NCBI GenBank assembly: GCA_028690885.1
Contig: JAQVAJ010000117.1
Coordinates: 1-5,696, forward strand
DNA length: 5,696 bases
From: Clostridia bacterium
GTDB lineage: Bacteria > Bacillota > Clostridia > DUPQ01
Reading direction: 5' to 3'
The notes under the pieces are model-generated. The model made no database searches and had not been told where the DNA came from. It saw nothing but the letters and a program-made list of their open reading frames with translations. Both the position numbers and the translations under genes were made by a program. Shown one piece after another: positions 1-5,643 of this stretch (within the stretch, counting starts at the first letter, position 1; each line of letters starts with the position of its first letter).

Positions 1-2
1 TT

Positions 3-464
3 CAAAACCAGATTGTTATACAAACTGAAAAGCTTAAAAGAAAGGATATTATAAAAAAGAGCATAGAAGATAACAGCGCAATATATGTAGGGAAAGATAT
101 AATGGAATGTATTGAAGTGCTGAATGAGTGTGCACCTGAACATGCCCAGATTATGACTAAGGATGCAGACTTCTATTCCGATTTCATAACTCAGGCAGGA
201 GCTGTTTTTGTAGGACCTTATTCACCTGAACCTTTAGGAGACTATTTCGCCGGTCCGAATCATACCTTGCCTACAGCGGGAACAGCAAGATTCTTTTCAG
301 TTCTGGGAGTATATGACTTCATGAAAAAAAGCAGCATAATACAATATGATAAGAAAGCTTTAAATAATGCATATAAAGGCATATCGCTTTTTGCAAAATG
401 TGAAGAACTGGATGCTCATGCCAATGCAGTGGATATAAGGTTTGAAGGTGATGAAAATGAGTAA
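3..464 (+). CDS. hisD: Histidinol dehydrogenase, C-terminal part (5' end outside window)
   Basis: This is the last 153 codons of histidinol dehydrogenase, the cytosolic enzyme that oxidises L-histidinol twice with NAD+ to give L-histidine, the final step of the pathway. The frame is open from the window edge, so the start is upstream. Visible family signatures are APEH (Glu at 138-140, His at 141-143), which matches the catalytic Glu-His pair, and GPYSPEPLGDYFAGPNHTLPT, cited here only by its ends GPYSP and NHTLPT. The Asp in GDY (240-242) and the His in AHANAV (417-419) match the family's zinc ligands. The C-terminus ends in the usual place shortly after the AHANAV motif, so the gene is truncated by the window, not broken. 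Its TAA stop overlaps the start of hisC by 8 nt, which places it upstream in the same transcript. Identity is secure; total length cannot be seen. Confidence 0.97.
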   Translation, partial: QNQIVIQTEKLKRKDIIKKSIEDNSAIYVGKDIMECIEVLNECAPEHAQIMTKDADFYSDFITQAGAVFVGPYSPEPLGDYFAGPNHTLPTAGTARFFSVLGVYDFMKKSSIIQYDKKALNNAYKGISLFAKCEELDAHANAVDIRFEGDENE

Positions 465-1512
465 CATATATTCTGATGTTCTTAATAGATTATCTCCATA
501 TACACCTGGAGAACAGCTAAATGATAAAAGGTATATTAAACTTAACACCAACGAAAACCCTTATCCTCCTTCACCTAAAGTTATTGAAGCGATAAAAAAA
601 GGTGCTAATTCAGGGTTAAGACTTTATCCTGACCCCGAAAGTATCGATCTTATTGAAACTTTAGCAGATTTTCATGGCGTAGGTAAAGAGAATATATTTG
701 TGTCTAACGGTTCAGATGAATTATTAGCATTTGCTTTTAATGCATTTTATGCAAATAAGGATGTAGCCTTTCCTGAAATTACATATAGTTTTTATCCGGT
801 CTATTGTAGTTTGTATAATTGTAAAGCCAGAATAGTTCCAATGAAAGATGGATATATGATAGATAAAAAGGCTTTGAGTGAAATGGATTGTCCCATAATT
901 GTAGCAAATCCAAATGCTCCAACAGGAGAACTTTTAGAAAGTGAATATATCCTTTCATTACTTAAGAGAAATAGGGATAATCTTGTTTTAGTTGATGAAG
1001 CATACATTGATTTTGCAAAGCAACAGAGCATGGTACCATATGTGCTGGATAATGAGAATCTTCTTGTAGTTAAAACATTCTCGAAATCTTATTGTTTAGC
1101 TGGAATGAGAATAGGTTATGCAATTGGCAGTAAATTGCTTATAGATGCATTAAAGACAATTAAAAACTGTTTTAACTCATACCCTTTAGACAGGCTTGCA
1201 CAGATAAGTGCGAAAGAAGCTGTTACAGACCAGACATATTATAATAAAATAAATCAAATGGTAATAGACACAAGAGAAAGAACAAAAACAGCTTTGGAGC
1301 AGATTGGATGTATTGTTCTTCCTTCAAAAAGCAATTTTATTTTTGTTTCTTTTCCAGGATTTGACTCATATGCTATATATACAAAATTTAGAGATAAAGG
1401 TATACTTATCAGGCAGTTTTCCTACATATCTGACTATGTAAGAATTTCCATAGGTACAGATAGTGATATGGATATTCTTATTAATTTGGCAAAGGAGATA
1501 ATGAAAAAATGA
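457..1512 (+). CDS. hisC: Histidinol-phosphate aminotransferase
   Basis: This is a PLP-dependent class I/II aminotransferase that converts imidazole acetol phosphate plus glutamate to L-histidinol phosphate in the cytosol. At 351 aa it has the normal family length. Motifs in order: LNTNENPYPPSP near residues 29-40, SNGSDELL in the cofactor-phosphate region, NPNAPTG at 151-157, DEAY at 180-183 (Asp180 contacts the PLP ring nitrogen in this fold), and FSKSYCLAGMRIGY with Lys210 as the expected Schiff-base lysine. Arg319 and Arg329 (in YVRISIGT) fit the substrate and carboxylate arginines. The reading frame extends back to a TTG at 442, with GTG 448 and ATG 451 also in frame. I chose ATG 457 because AAGGTG at 445-450 lies 6 nt before it and the protein then begins MSNIYSD, as usual for HisC. 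It overlaps hisD by 8 nt and hisB by 4 nt. The PLP motifs show an aminotransferase; the specific HisC call rests on the motif set plus the operon. Confidence 0.97.
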   Translation: MSNIYSDVLNRLSPYTPGEQLNDKRYIKLNTNENPYPPSPKVIEAIKKGANSGLRLYPDPESIDLIETLADFHGVGKENIFVSNGSDELLAFAFNAFYANKDVAFPEITYSFYPVYCSLYNCKARIVPMKDGYMIDKKALSEMDCPIIVANPNAPTGELLESEYILSLLKRNRDNLVLVDEAYIDFAKQQSMVPYVLDNENLLVVKTFSKSYCLAGMRIGYAIGSKLLIDALKTIKNCFNSYPLDRLAQISAKEAVTDQTYYNKINQMVIDTRERTKTALEQIGCIVLPSKSNFIFVSFPGFDSYAIYTKFRDKGILIRQFSYISDYVRISIGTDSDMDILINLAKEIMKK

Positions 1513-2093
1513 GAAAAGCAGTTACTAAAAGAAAGACTAAGGAAACCGATATCTTTTTAGAATTAAATATTGATGGAAAAGGCCAATATGAGATAGAGAC
1601 AGAAATAGGTTTTTTTAATCACATGCTGGAACTTTTTTCAAAGCACTCACTGATGGACATGAAACTGGTTGCTAAAGGTGATGTATTTGTAGACTGTCAT
1701 CATACAGTTGAAGATACTGCAATTGTTATTGGTGAGACTATAAAGAAGGCTCTTGGTGATAAGAGCAGGATTACAAGATATGCAGATATTCTTCTTCCAA
1801 TGGATGAAACTCTTACATCTGTAGCAGTTGATTTAGGTGGACGACCATATACAGTTTTCAACTGTCCTGTTAAGCAGGGAAGGATTGGCGAAATGGATTT
1901 TCAGACTATAGAGGAATTTATAGTAGCTCTTTCAAATAATCTTGGAGCTAATATTCATGTAAATGTATTATATGGATCAAATCTCCATCACATAGCTGAA
2001 AGTATTTTTAAAGCTTTAGCAAGAAGTTTAAGACAAGCTATTAAAATAGATGAAAATGAAACTGGTATACCATCGACAAAAGGAGAGATTTAA
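1509..2093 (+). CDS. hisB: Imidazoleglycerol-phosphate dehydratase (monofunctional)
   Basis: This enzyme dehydrates imidazole glycerol phosphate, the HisH-HisF product, to imidazole acetol phosphate, the substrate of HisC. It is 194 aa, the normal size for the single-domain enzyme, and carries no N-terminal phosphatase domain, unlike the fused E. coli HisB. The metal-binding motifs are visible: GFFNHMLELFSKH (His38, His46), DCHHTVED (His64, His65, Glu68) and LHHIAES (His160, His161, Glu164). They sit in two repeated halves, as expected for this manganese-dependent family. The C-terminus GIPSTKGEI is the usual ending. The start ATG overlaps the hisC stop as ATGA; AAAGGAG at 1491-1497 lies 11 nt upstream, so translation is probably coupled to hisC. 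The closer in-frame-unrelated ATG at 1501 is only 3 nt from that site and belongs to the hisC frame. Histidinol-phosphate phosphatase must be supplied by another gene outside this window. Confidence 0.97.
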   Translation: MRKAVTKRKTKETDIFLELNIDGKGQYEIETEIGFFNHMLELFSKHSLMDMKLVAKGDVFVDCHHTVEDTAIVIGETIKKALGDKSRITRYADILLPMDETLTSVAVDLGGRPYTVFNCPVKQGRIGEMDFQTIEEFIVALSNNLGANIHVNVLYGSNLHHIAESIFKALARSLRQAIKIDENETGIPSTKGEI

Positions 2094-2938
2094 TGTATAT
2101 AAAGCCGTTTAAAAAAGGCAAAGTTAGGGATTTATACGATTTGGACGATAAAATGCTTATGGTTGCATCAGACAGGATATCTGCATTTGACTGTGTTTTT
2201 GATGAACCCATACCAACAAAAGGTATAATATTGAACAGCATATCAGCATTCTTTTTTGAATATACAAAAGATATTATTGAAAACCACCTTATATCTGCTG
2301 ACATTTCAGATTTTCCTGCTCCTTTTAATGAAGATGAATATTTCAAAGGACGTTCCATGCTTGTAAAAAAAATAAAAATGCTTCCGGTTGAATGCGTAGT
2401 AAGGGGATATCTTGAAGGAAGCGGACTGAAAGAATACAATAAAACAGGCAGTGTATGCAATATACCTTTGAAAGAAGGATTAAAACAGGCTGATAAACTG
2501 GATGAACCAATATATACACCGTCGATTAAAGCTGAAGAAGGTCATGATATAAACACATCATGTGAAGAGACTGTAAAAATGATTGGAGCTGACTTAGCTC
2601 TTAAGCTGAAAGAAAAGAGTCTGGAACTCTATAAAAAGGTCAGTGACTATGCATTGACAAAAGGAATAATAATTGCAGACACAAAATTTGAGTTCGGTGT
2701 ACTTGATGGCAGGCTTGCACTTGCAGACGAAATATTCACTCCCGATTCTTCAAGATTCTGGGATGTTGATGACTATATGCCTGGAAAAGCACAAAAGAGT
2801 TTTGATAAGCAATATTTGAGGGAATACCTTGAAACTACCGGATGGGATAAAAATCCACCTGCACCAAAACTTACTGATGAAGTCATAACTCAGACTCTCA
2901 ATAAGTATATGCAGGCATATGAAAGGCTGGTAAAGTGA
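2093..2938 (+). CDS. purC: SAICAR synthetase (phosphoribosylaminoimidazole-succinocarboxamide synthase), long form, inside the his operon
   Basis: PurC joins CAIR and L-aspartate with ATP to make SAICAR in de novo purine synthesis. Motifs in order: GKVRDLYD at 9-16 (nucleotide-binding start), SDRISAFD at 26-33, VECVVRGYLEGSG from residue 99 with Arg104, PSIKAEEGHD at 143-152, ADTKFEFG at 195-202, DE at 212-213, and PDSSRFWD at 217-224. The family's conserved positions look intact, so I read it as active. At 281 aa it is about 40 residues longer than the short PurC of E. coli or B. subtilis. The tail with SFDKQYLREYLETTGWD and PPAPKLTDEV is typical of the longer, yeast Ade1-like type. It starts on TAATG, overlapping the hisB stop by 1 nt, behind AAAGGAGAG (2078-2086), and overlaps hisH by 4 nt (GTGA). 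It is therefore an integral operon member. Base composition resembles its neighbours, with no sign of recent insertion. Why it sits here is unexplained; a paralogue may exist in a purine operon. Confidence 0.95.
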   Translation: MYIKPFKKGKVRDLYDLDDKMLMVASDRISAFDCVFDEPIPTKGIILNSISAFFFEYTKDIIENHLISADISDFPAPFNEDEYFKGRSMLVKKIKMLPVECVVRGYLEGSGLKEYNKTGSVCNIPLKEGLKQADKLDEPIYTPSIKAEEGHDINTSCEETVKMIGADLALKLKEKSLELYKKVSDYALTKGIIIADTKFEFGVLDGRLALADEIFTPDSSRFWDVDDYMPGKAQKSFDKQYLREYLETTGWDKNPPAPKLTDEVITQTLNKYMQAYERLVK

Positions 2939-3555
2939 TAGCTGTAATAGATTATGGAATGGGTAATATCGGGAGTATTATTAAAGCATTTTCCTTTATT
3001 GGACAGAAAGTTTTTATAGTAAATGATCCTGATTTACTGAATAAGTATGACAAGATAGTTTTACCGGGAGTTGGAGCTTTTGAAAAAGCTATGGAAAACT
3101 TAAACAGTAGAGGAATGGCTGATGCAGTTACCGAACAAATTAAAAAAGGTAAAACATTTCTTGGTATATGTTTAGGTTATCAGCTTTTATTTGAAACATC
3201 TGAAGAGGAGTTTTCAGAAGATAAGCATCTTGTTACAGGCATGGGACTGCTTAATGGGAACGTAAAAAAATTCAGAGAAGATATATCTCTTAAAATACCA
3301 CAGATTGGCTGGAACAGTATAAAGACAAATGAGAATATGAGGATACTTAAAGACTTTGATGAAAAGTATTTCTATTTTGTCCATTCATATTATGCAAGTA
3401 TAGAGAATTCTTCAGAGCAGGATTATGCATTGACTCAATATGGTATAACATTTCCTTCAGCAGTTGAAAAAGATAACATACTGGCATGCCAGTTTCATCC
3501 TGAGAAAAGTGGAGATGAGGGCATAAATTTATTGAGAAAGTGGGTTGAGCAATGA
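2935..3555 (+). CDS. hisH: Imidazole glycerol phosphate synthase, glutamine amidotransferase subunit
   Basis: HisH is the class I glutaminase subunit of IGP synthase. It hydrolyses glutamine and passes ammonia to HisF through the interface of the HisH-HisF complex. It is 206 aa, close to the usual 200. Visible signatures: the N-terminal strand IDYGMGN, LPGVGAFEKAM, GICLGYQLLFETSEE with the nucleophile Cys79, IPQIGWN, FVHSYY, and CQFHPEKSG with His188 and Glu190 completing the catalytic triad. The start is GTG 2935, which overlaps the purC stop as GTGA; AAAGG at 2922-2926 is 8 nt upstream. The protein then begins MIAVIDYG, the expected first beta strand, and no better ATG is nearby. It ends in an ATGA overlap with hisA. 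Coupling directly to purC upstream means purC translation should influence synthesis of this subunit, while its partner hisF is two genes downstream. Confidence 0.96.
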   Translation: MIAVIDYGMGNIGSIIKAFSFIGQKVFIVNDPDLLNKYDKIVLPGVGAFEKAMENLNSRGMADAVTEQIKKGKTFLGICLGYQLLFETSEEEFSEDKHLVTGMGLLNGNVKKFREDISLKIPQIGWNSIKTNENMRILKDFDEKYFYFVHSYYASIENSSEQDYALTQYGITFPSAVEKDNILACQFHPEKSGDEGINLLRKWVEQ

Positions 3556-4256
3556 TAATATACCCGGCAATTGATATACTTAATGGAAAATGCGTTCGGC
3601 TATTTAAAGGCGATTACAGCAAGGTCACTGAGTATTCAAAGAATCCTTTGGAAGTAGCTATCGCGTTTATGAATGCTGGAGCGACTCATCTGCATATAGT
3701 GGACCTTGATGGAGCCAAAACAGGCTTGTCTGTCAATACTGAGATAATCAAAAGCATTTGTTCCAATACGAATCTTCTGGTTCAGACTGGTGGCGGTATC
3801 CGAACCATGGAAAGAATCAAAGAACTTATCAGTGCAGGAGCAGACAGGGTTGTTTTAGGAACTGCTGCAATAAAAAATCCTGAACTTGTAAGATTGGCAG
3901 TAAAAGAGTATAAGGAGAAAATAGTTGTTGGAATTGATGCATTAAATGACAAAGTTTCTGTAGACGGGTGGACATCAAGCAGTGATCAGAATGCAATTGG
4001 TTTAGCCATGACCATGAAAGATATGGGAGTATCTTCAATCGTATATACTGATATTTCAAAAGATGGTACGCTGGAAGGGCCTAATATAATAGCTTTGAAA
4101 GAAATGATCTTAAAAACAGGTCTTGATGTAGTTGCATCAGGAGGAATTAAGGATATTGATGATATAGAAGAAGTTAAAAAGACAGGAGCTTATGCTGTTA
4201 TAACTGGCAAAGCAATATATGAAGGCAAGATAAGTTTGGAAAGTCTTTTTAAATAA
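3552..4256 (+). CDS. hisA: ProFAR isomerase (phosphoribosylformimino-AICAR ribotide isomerase)
   Basis: HisA is a (beta/alpha)8-barrel enzyme that performs an Amadori rearrangement of ProFAR to PRFAR, the substrate of HisH-HisF. It is 234 aa, near the usual 240. The N-terminus IIYPAIDILNGKCVRL carries the general-acid/base candidate Asp8. The second conserved aspartate lies in VVGIDAL (Asp129), and TDISKDGTLEGPN includes Thr166, Asp167 and Asp170. Phosphate-binding glycines appear in QTGGGIRT and in VASGGI near the C-terminus, matching the half-barrel repeat shared with HisF. DGW after SVDGW is the typical HisA feature that separates it from HisF. The ATG overlaps the hisH TGA by 4 nt (ATGA). 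The upstream sequence GTGGGTTGAG is a poor ribosome binding site, so initiation probably depends on ribosomes finishing hisH. I see nothing suggesting the bifunctional HisA/TrpF (PriA) of actinobacteria, but this cannot be excluded from sequence reading alone. Confidence 0.96.
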   Translation: MIIYPAIDILNGKCVRLFKGDYSKVTEYSKNPLEVAIAFMNAGATHLHIVDLDGAKTGLSVNTEIIKSICSNTNLLVQTGGGIRTMERIKELISAGADRVVLGTAAIKNPELVRLAVKEYKEKIVVGIDALNDKVSVDGWTSSSDQNAIGLAMTMKDMGVSSIVYTDISKDGTLEGPNIIALKEMILKTGLDVVASGGIKDIDDIEEVKKTGAYAVITGKAIYEGKISLESLFK

Positions 4257-4267
4257 AGATAAAGAAT

Positions 4268-4271
4268 GGAG
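4268..4271 (+). promoter_or_regulatory. Ribosome binding site that sets the hisF start
   Basis: GGAG, within TGGAGAAGAG, lies 6 nt before ATG 4278. An in-frame ATG at 4266 overlaps this site and has no comparable purine-rich sequence upstream, so the downstream ATG is preferred. Confidence 0.75.
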
Positions 4272-4277
4272 AAGAGA

Positions 4278-5036
4278 ATGTACACGAAAAGAATAATACC
4301 TTGTTTGGATATCAATAAAGGAAGAGTAGTTAAAGGAATTAATTTTTTAGATTTAATAGATGCAGGCGATCCTGTTGAAACAGCAAAAGCATATAACGCA
4401 AAAGGTGCAGATGAGCTTGTTTTTCTTGATATAACTGCATCATATGAGAAACGTGATATAACTTTATCCATGGTAGAAAAGGTTGCTTCTGAAGTTTTTA
4501 TACCTTTTACAGTAGGTGGAGGGATACGGACAACAGATGATTTTAATGCGCTTCTTCGAGCTGGAGCTGATAAAGTTTCTGTTAATACAGCAGGAATCTT
4601 GAATCCATCCCTTATCTCAAAAGCTAGCGAATTATTTGGTTCACAGTGTGTTGTAGCTGCAATTGATGCAAAAAGGGAAGAGGATGGCAGTTACATGGTA
4701 TATATAAACGGAGGCAGAGATAAGACTTCTAAGAATGCTGTGGAATGGGCAAAAGAATGTGAAAAACTGGGTGCAGGAGAAATTCTTCTTACTTCCATGG
4801 ATGCAGATGGAACAAAAAAAGGGTTTGAATTGTCACTGACAGCAATGGTTTCAGAGGCTGTAAGCATTCCTGTTATTGCTTCAGGTGGTGCTGGGAGTAT
4901 AAATGATTTTTATGATGTTCTTACAATTGGAAAAGCTGATGCGGCTTTAGCTGCTTCTTTGTTTCATTTTCATGAATTAGATATAATAGAGCTTAAGCAG
5001 GAATTGAAAAATAAAGGTATTCCTGTTAGAATTTAG
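4278..5036 (+). CDS. hisF: Imidazole glycerol phosphate synthase, cyclase subunit
   Basis: HisF is the (beta/alpha)8-barrel cyclase/lyase subunit of IGP synthase. It uses ammonia from HisH to convert PRFAR into imidazole glycerol phosphate and AICAR; AICAR returns to the purine pathway. With ATG 4278 the protein is 252 aa (family about 253) and begins [20 protein letters not shown], placing the catalytic aspartates at the usual Asp11 (CLD) and Asp130 (AIDAK). Phosphate-binding motifs TVGGGIRT and ASGGAGS are present, as is [10 protein letters not shown]. An in-frame ATG at 4266 would add four residues (MEKR) but lacks a ribosome binding site. It is the only gene of the operon separated from its predecessor, by 21 nt after hisA. 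It is the last his gene: no hisI or hisE follows. No obvious hairpin terminator follows the TAG stop. Confidence 0.97.
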   Translation: MYTKRIIPCLDINKGRVVKGINFLDLIDAGDPVETAKAYNAKGADELVFLDITASYEKRDITLSMVEKVASEVFIPFTVGGGIRTTDDFNALLRAGADKVSVNTAGILNPSLISKASELFGSQCVVAAIDAKREEDGSYMVYINGGRDKTSKNAVEWAKECEKLGAGEILLTSMDADGTKKGFELSLTAMVSEAVSIPVIASGGAGSINDFYDVLTIGKADAALAASLFHFHELDIIELKQELKNKGIPVRI

Positions 5037-5089
5037 TAAATTATATATATTTTAAAACATGGAATTATGCAATTTCCACAAAGATTTAA

Positions 5090-5107
5090 AAACGGTTCAA
5101 ATCGTTT
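5090..5107. promoter_or_regulatory. Candidate operator: imperfect palindrome abutting the -35
   Basis: An 18-bp dyad reads AAACGGTT-CA-AATCGTTT. Seven of nine mirrored pairs match, with one G/T mismatch and a CA centre. Its right end covers the first two bases of the -35 hexamer at 5106. The position suits a repressor site, and the AACG/CGTT arms resemble the general style of LacI-family operators. No regulator is identifiable here, and a palindrome of this quality can arise by chance in AT-rich DNA. Confidence 0.35.
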
Positions 5108-5134
5108 GACATTGCATATATCGAATGATATACT
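5106..5134 (+). promoter_or_regulatory. Strong sigma-A-type promoter with extended -10
   Basis: TTGACA (5106-5111) is followed by a 17-nt spacer and TATACT (5129-5134), one mismatch from the housekeeping -10 consensus. A TG dinucleotide at 5126-5127 gives an extended -10. Transcription would start near 5141, leaving a leader of about 43 nt before the ATG at 5184. It lies in the gap after hisF and would drive the small membrane protein gene independently of the his operon. Confidence 0.85.
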
Positions 5135-5167
5135 TTATGAAGTAAATCGTATGTTAATGCTACATGC

Positions 5168-5173
5168 AGGAGG
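5168..5173 (+). promoter_or_regulatory. Ribosome binding site of the 95-aa membrane protein gene
   Basis: AGGAGG, a full match to the Shine-Dalgarno core, lies 10 nt before ATG 5184. It decides the start: an in-frame ATG at 5067 sits upstream of the promoter and has no such site. Confidence 0.85.
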
Positions 5174-5183
5174 TATATATTTA

Positions 5184-5471
5184 ATGGATGAAAAAGGCAG
5201 CAAGAGTTCAAAAGTAATGAAATTAGCAATTGTACTATTCGCAATAGGTTTTGAAGCTATTTCTTTTGAATTATTCATGAGACTTGTTTACATGAATGAG
5301 AAATATATGGCAAGATGGCATATGTGGGTTTGGTTCGTAGTAGGTGTAGTGTTCCTTGTTCCTTCATTATACTTTTTCTATAAAGCAAACAAAATGAAAG
5401 AAGCTGAAAGAAATGCATACTATGAGGAATTCTTTAAAGAAGAAGAGAAGAATATTTCCGTAGAAGGATAA
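5184..5471 (+). CDS. Small membrane protein, two predicted transmembrane helices, function unknown
   Basis: I do not recognise this 95-aa protein. It starts with a short charged segment (MDEKGSKSSK), then a hydrophobic helix at about residues 14-36. That helix contains two acidic residues, Glu24 and Glu29, and an Arg33, unusual inside a membrane span. A short loop with NEKYMARWH follows, then a second helix at about 47-66 rich in aromatics (WHMWVWF, LYFFY). The C-terminal tail (67-95) is highly charged, with KANKMKEAERN and EEFFKEEEKN, and may form a cytoplasmic amphipathic or coiled helix. Both termini are predicted inside by the positive-inside rule. There is no cleavable signal peptide or known motif. 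The frame stays open back to ATG 5067, but a near-consensus promoter (5106-5134) and AGGAGG (5168-5173) place the start at 5184. It has its own promoter and terminator, so it is probably a single-gene unit unrelated to histidine synthesis. Confidence 0.8.
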   Translation: MDEKGSKSSKVMKLAIVLFAIGFEAISFELFMRLVYMNEKYMARWHMWVWFVVGVVFLVPSLYFFYKANKMKEAERNAYYEEFFKEEEKNISVEG

Positions 5472-5490
5472 AACAATAATAATAAGAACT

Positions 5491-5517
5491 AAACCGTCTG
5501 AAAAGACGGTTTTTTTT
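5491..5517 (+). terminator. Intrinsic (rho-independent) terminator
   Basis: A 9-bp perfect stem AAACCGTCT (5491-5499) / AGACGGTTT (5504-5512) closes a GAAA tetraloop (5500-5503) and runs into eight T residues (5510-5517). It starts 19 nt after the stop of the 95-aa protein gene. It should end that transcript and any read-through from the his operon. Confidence 0.93.
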
Positions 5518-5537
5518 ATGCTCCAAAATTGATATTA

Positions 5538-5566
5538 TTGACATTTACGAAAAATTATCATATTTT
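5538..5566 (+). promoter_or_regulatory. Candidate promoter for the gene starting at 5644
   Basis: TTGACA (5538-5543) is a perfect -35. After 17 nt comes TATTTT (5561-5566), which matches four of six -10 positions. The start site would be near 5573, giving a leader of about 70 nt. It follows the terminator at 5491-5517 and precedes the next open frame, which supports the call; the weak -10 lowers confidence. Confidence 0.55.
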
Positions 5567-5571
5567 ATAAC

Positions 5572-5595
5572 TGACATATATTCAATGATATATCA
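5572..5595. repeat. Inverted repeat at the predicted transcription start
   Basis: TGACATAT (5572-5579) and ATATATCA (5588-5595) form an inverted repeat with seven of eight pairs matching and an 8-nt centre. TCAATG also occurs twice directly, at 5582-5587 and 5593-5598, 11 bp apart, about one helical turn. The location at the predicted start site would suit a regulator, but the sequence is very AT-rich and chance is a real alternative. Confidence 0.3.
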
Positions 5596-5627
5596 ATGTT
5601 ATTAGTTTAAATGGCTTATTATCATGT

Positions 5628-5634
5628 GAGGAGG
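5628..5634 (+). promoter_or_regulatory. Ribosome binding site of the partial gene at 5644
   Basis: GAGGAGG lies 9 nt before ATG 5644 and favours that start over the in-frame ATG 5611, which has no purine-rich site upstream. Confidence 0.8.
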
Positions 5635-5643
5635 AACTCTTTT

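Noticed and set aside
442..456. TTG 442, GTG 448 or ATG 451 as the hisC start
   Set aside because: The AAGGTG site at 445-450 is correctly spaced only for ATG 457, which also gives the normal HisC N-terminus and length.
360..4471. Several open frames of 63-139 codons on the minus strand (for example 2041-2460, 4190-4471, 801-1031, 3829-4059)
   Set aside because: They lie antisense to well-conserved his and purC genes, have no supporting ribosome binding site or recognisable motif, and are explained by codon structure of the opposite strand.
5060..5078. Imperfect hairpin TGGAATT / AATTTCCA just after hisF as a his operon terminator
   Set aside because: The stem is short, AT-rich and bulged, and it is followed by CAAAG rather than a T run.
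5067..5183. Upstream ATG at 5067 giving a 134-aa version of the small membrane protein
   Set aside because: The extra segment covers a near-consensus promoter and a palindrome, has no ribosome binding site, and the AGGAGG at 5168-5173 fits ATG 5184.
5037..5183. Riboswitch, T-box or attenuator in the gap after hisF
   Set aside because: The gap is 147 nt, most of it upstream of the predicted start site; the transcribed leader is only about 43 nt, with no T-box motif and no terminator/antiterminator pair.
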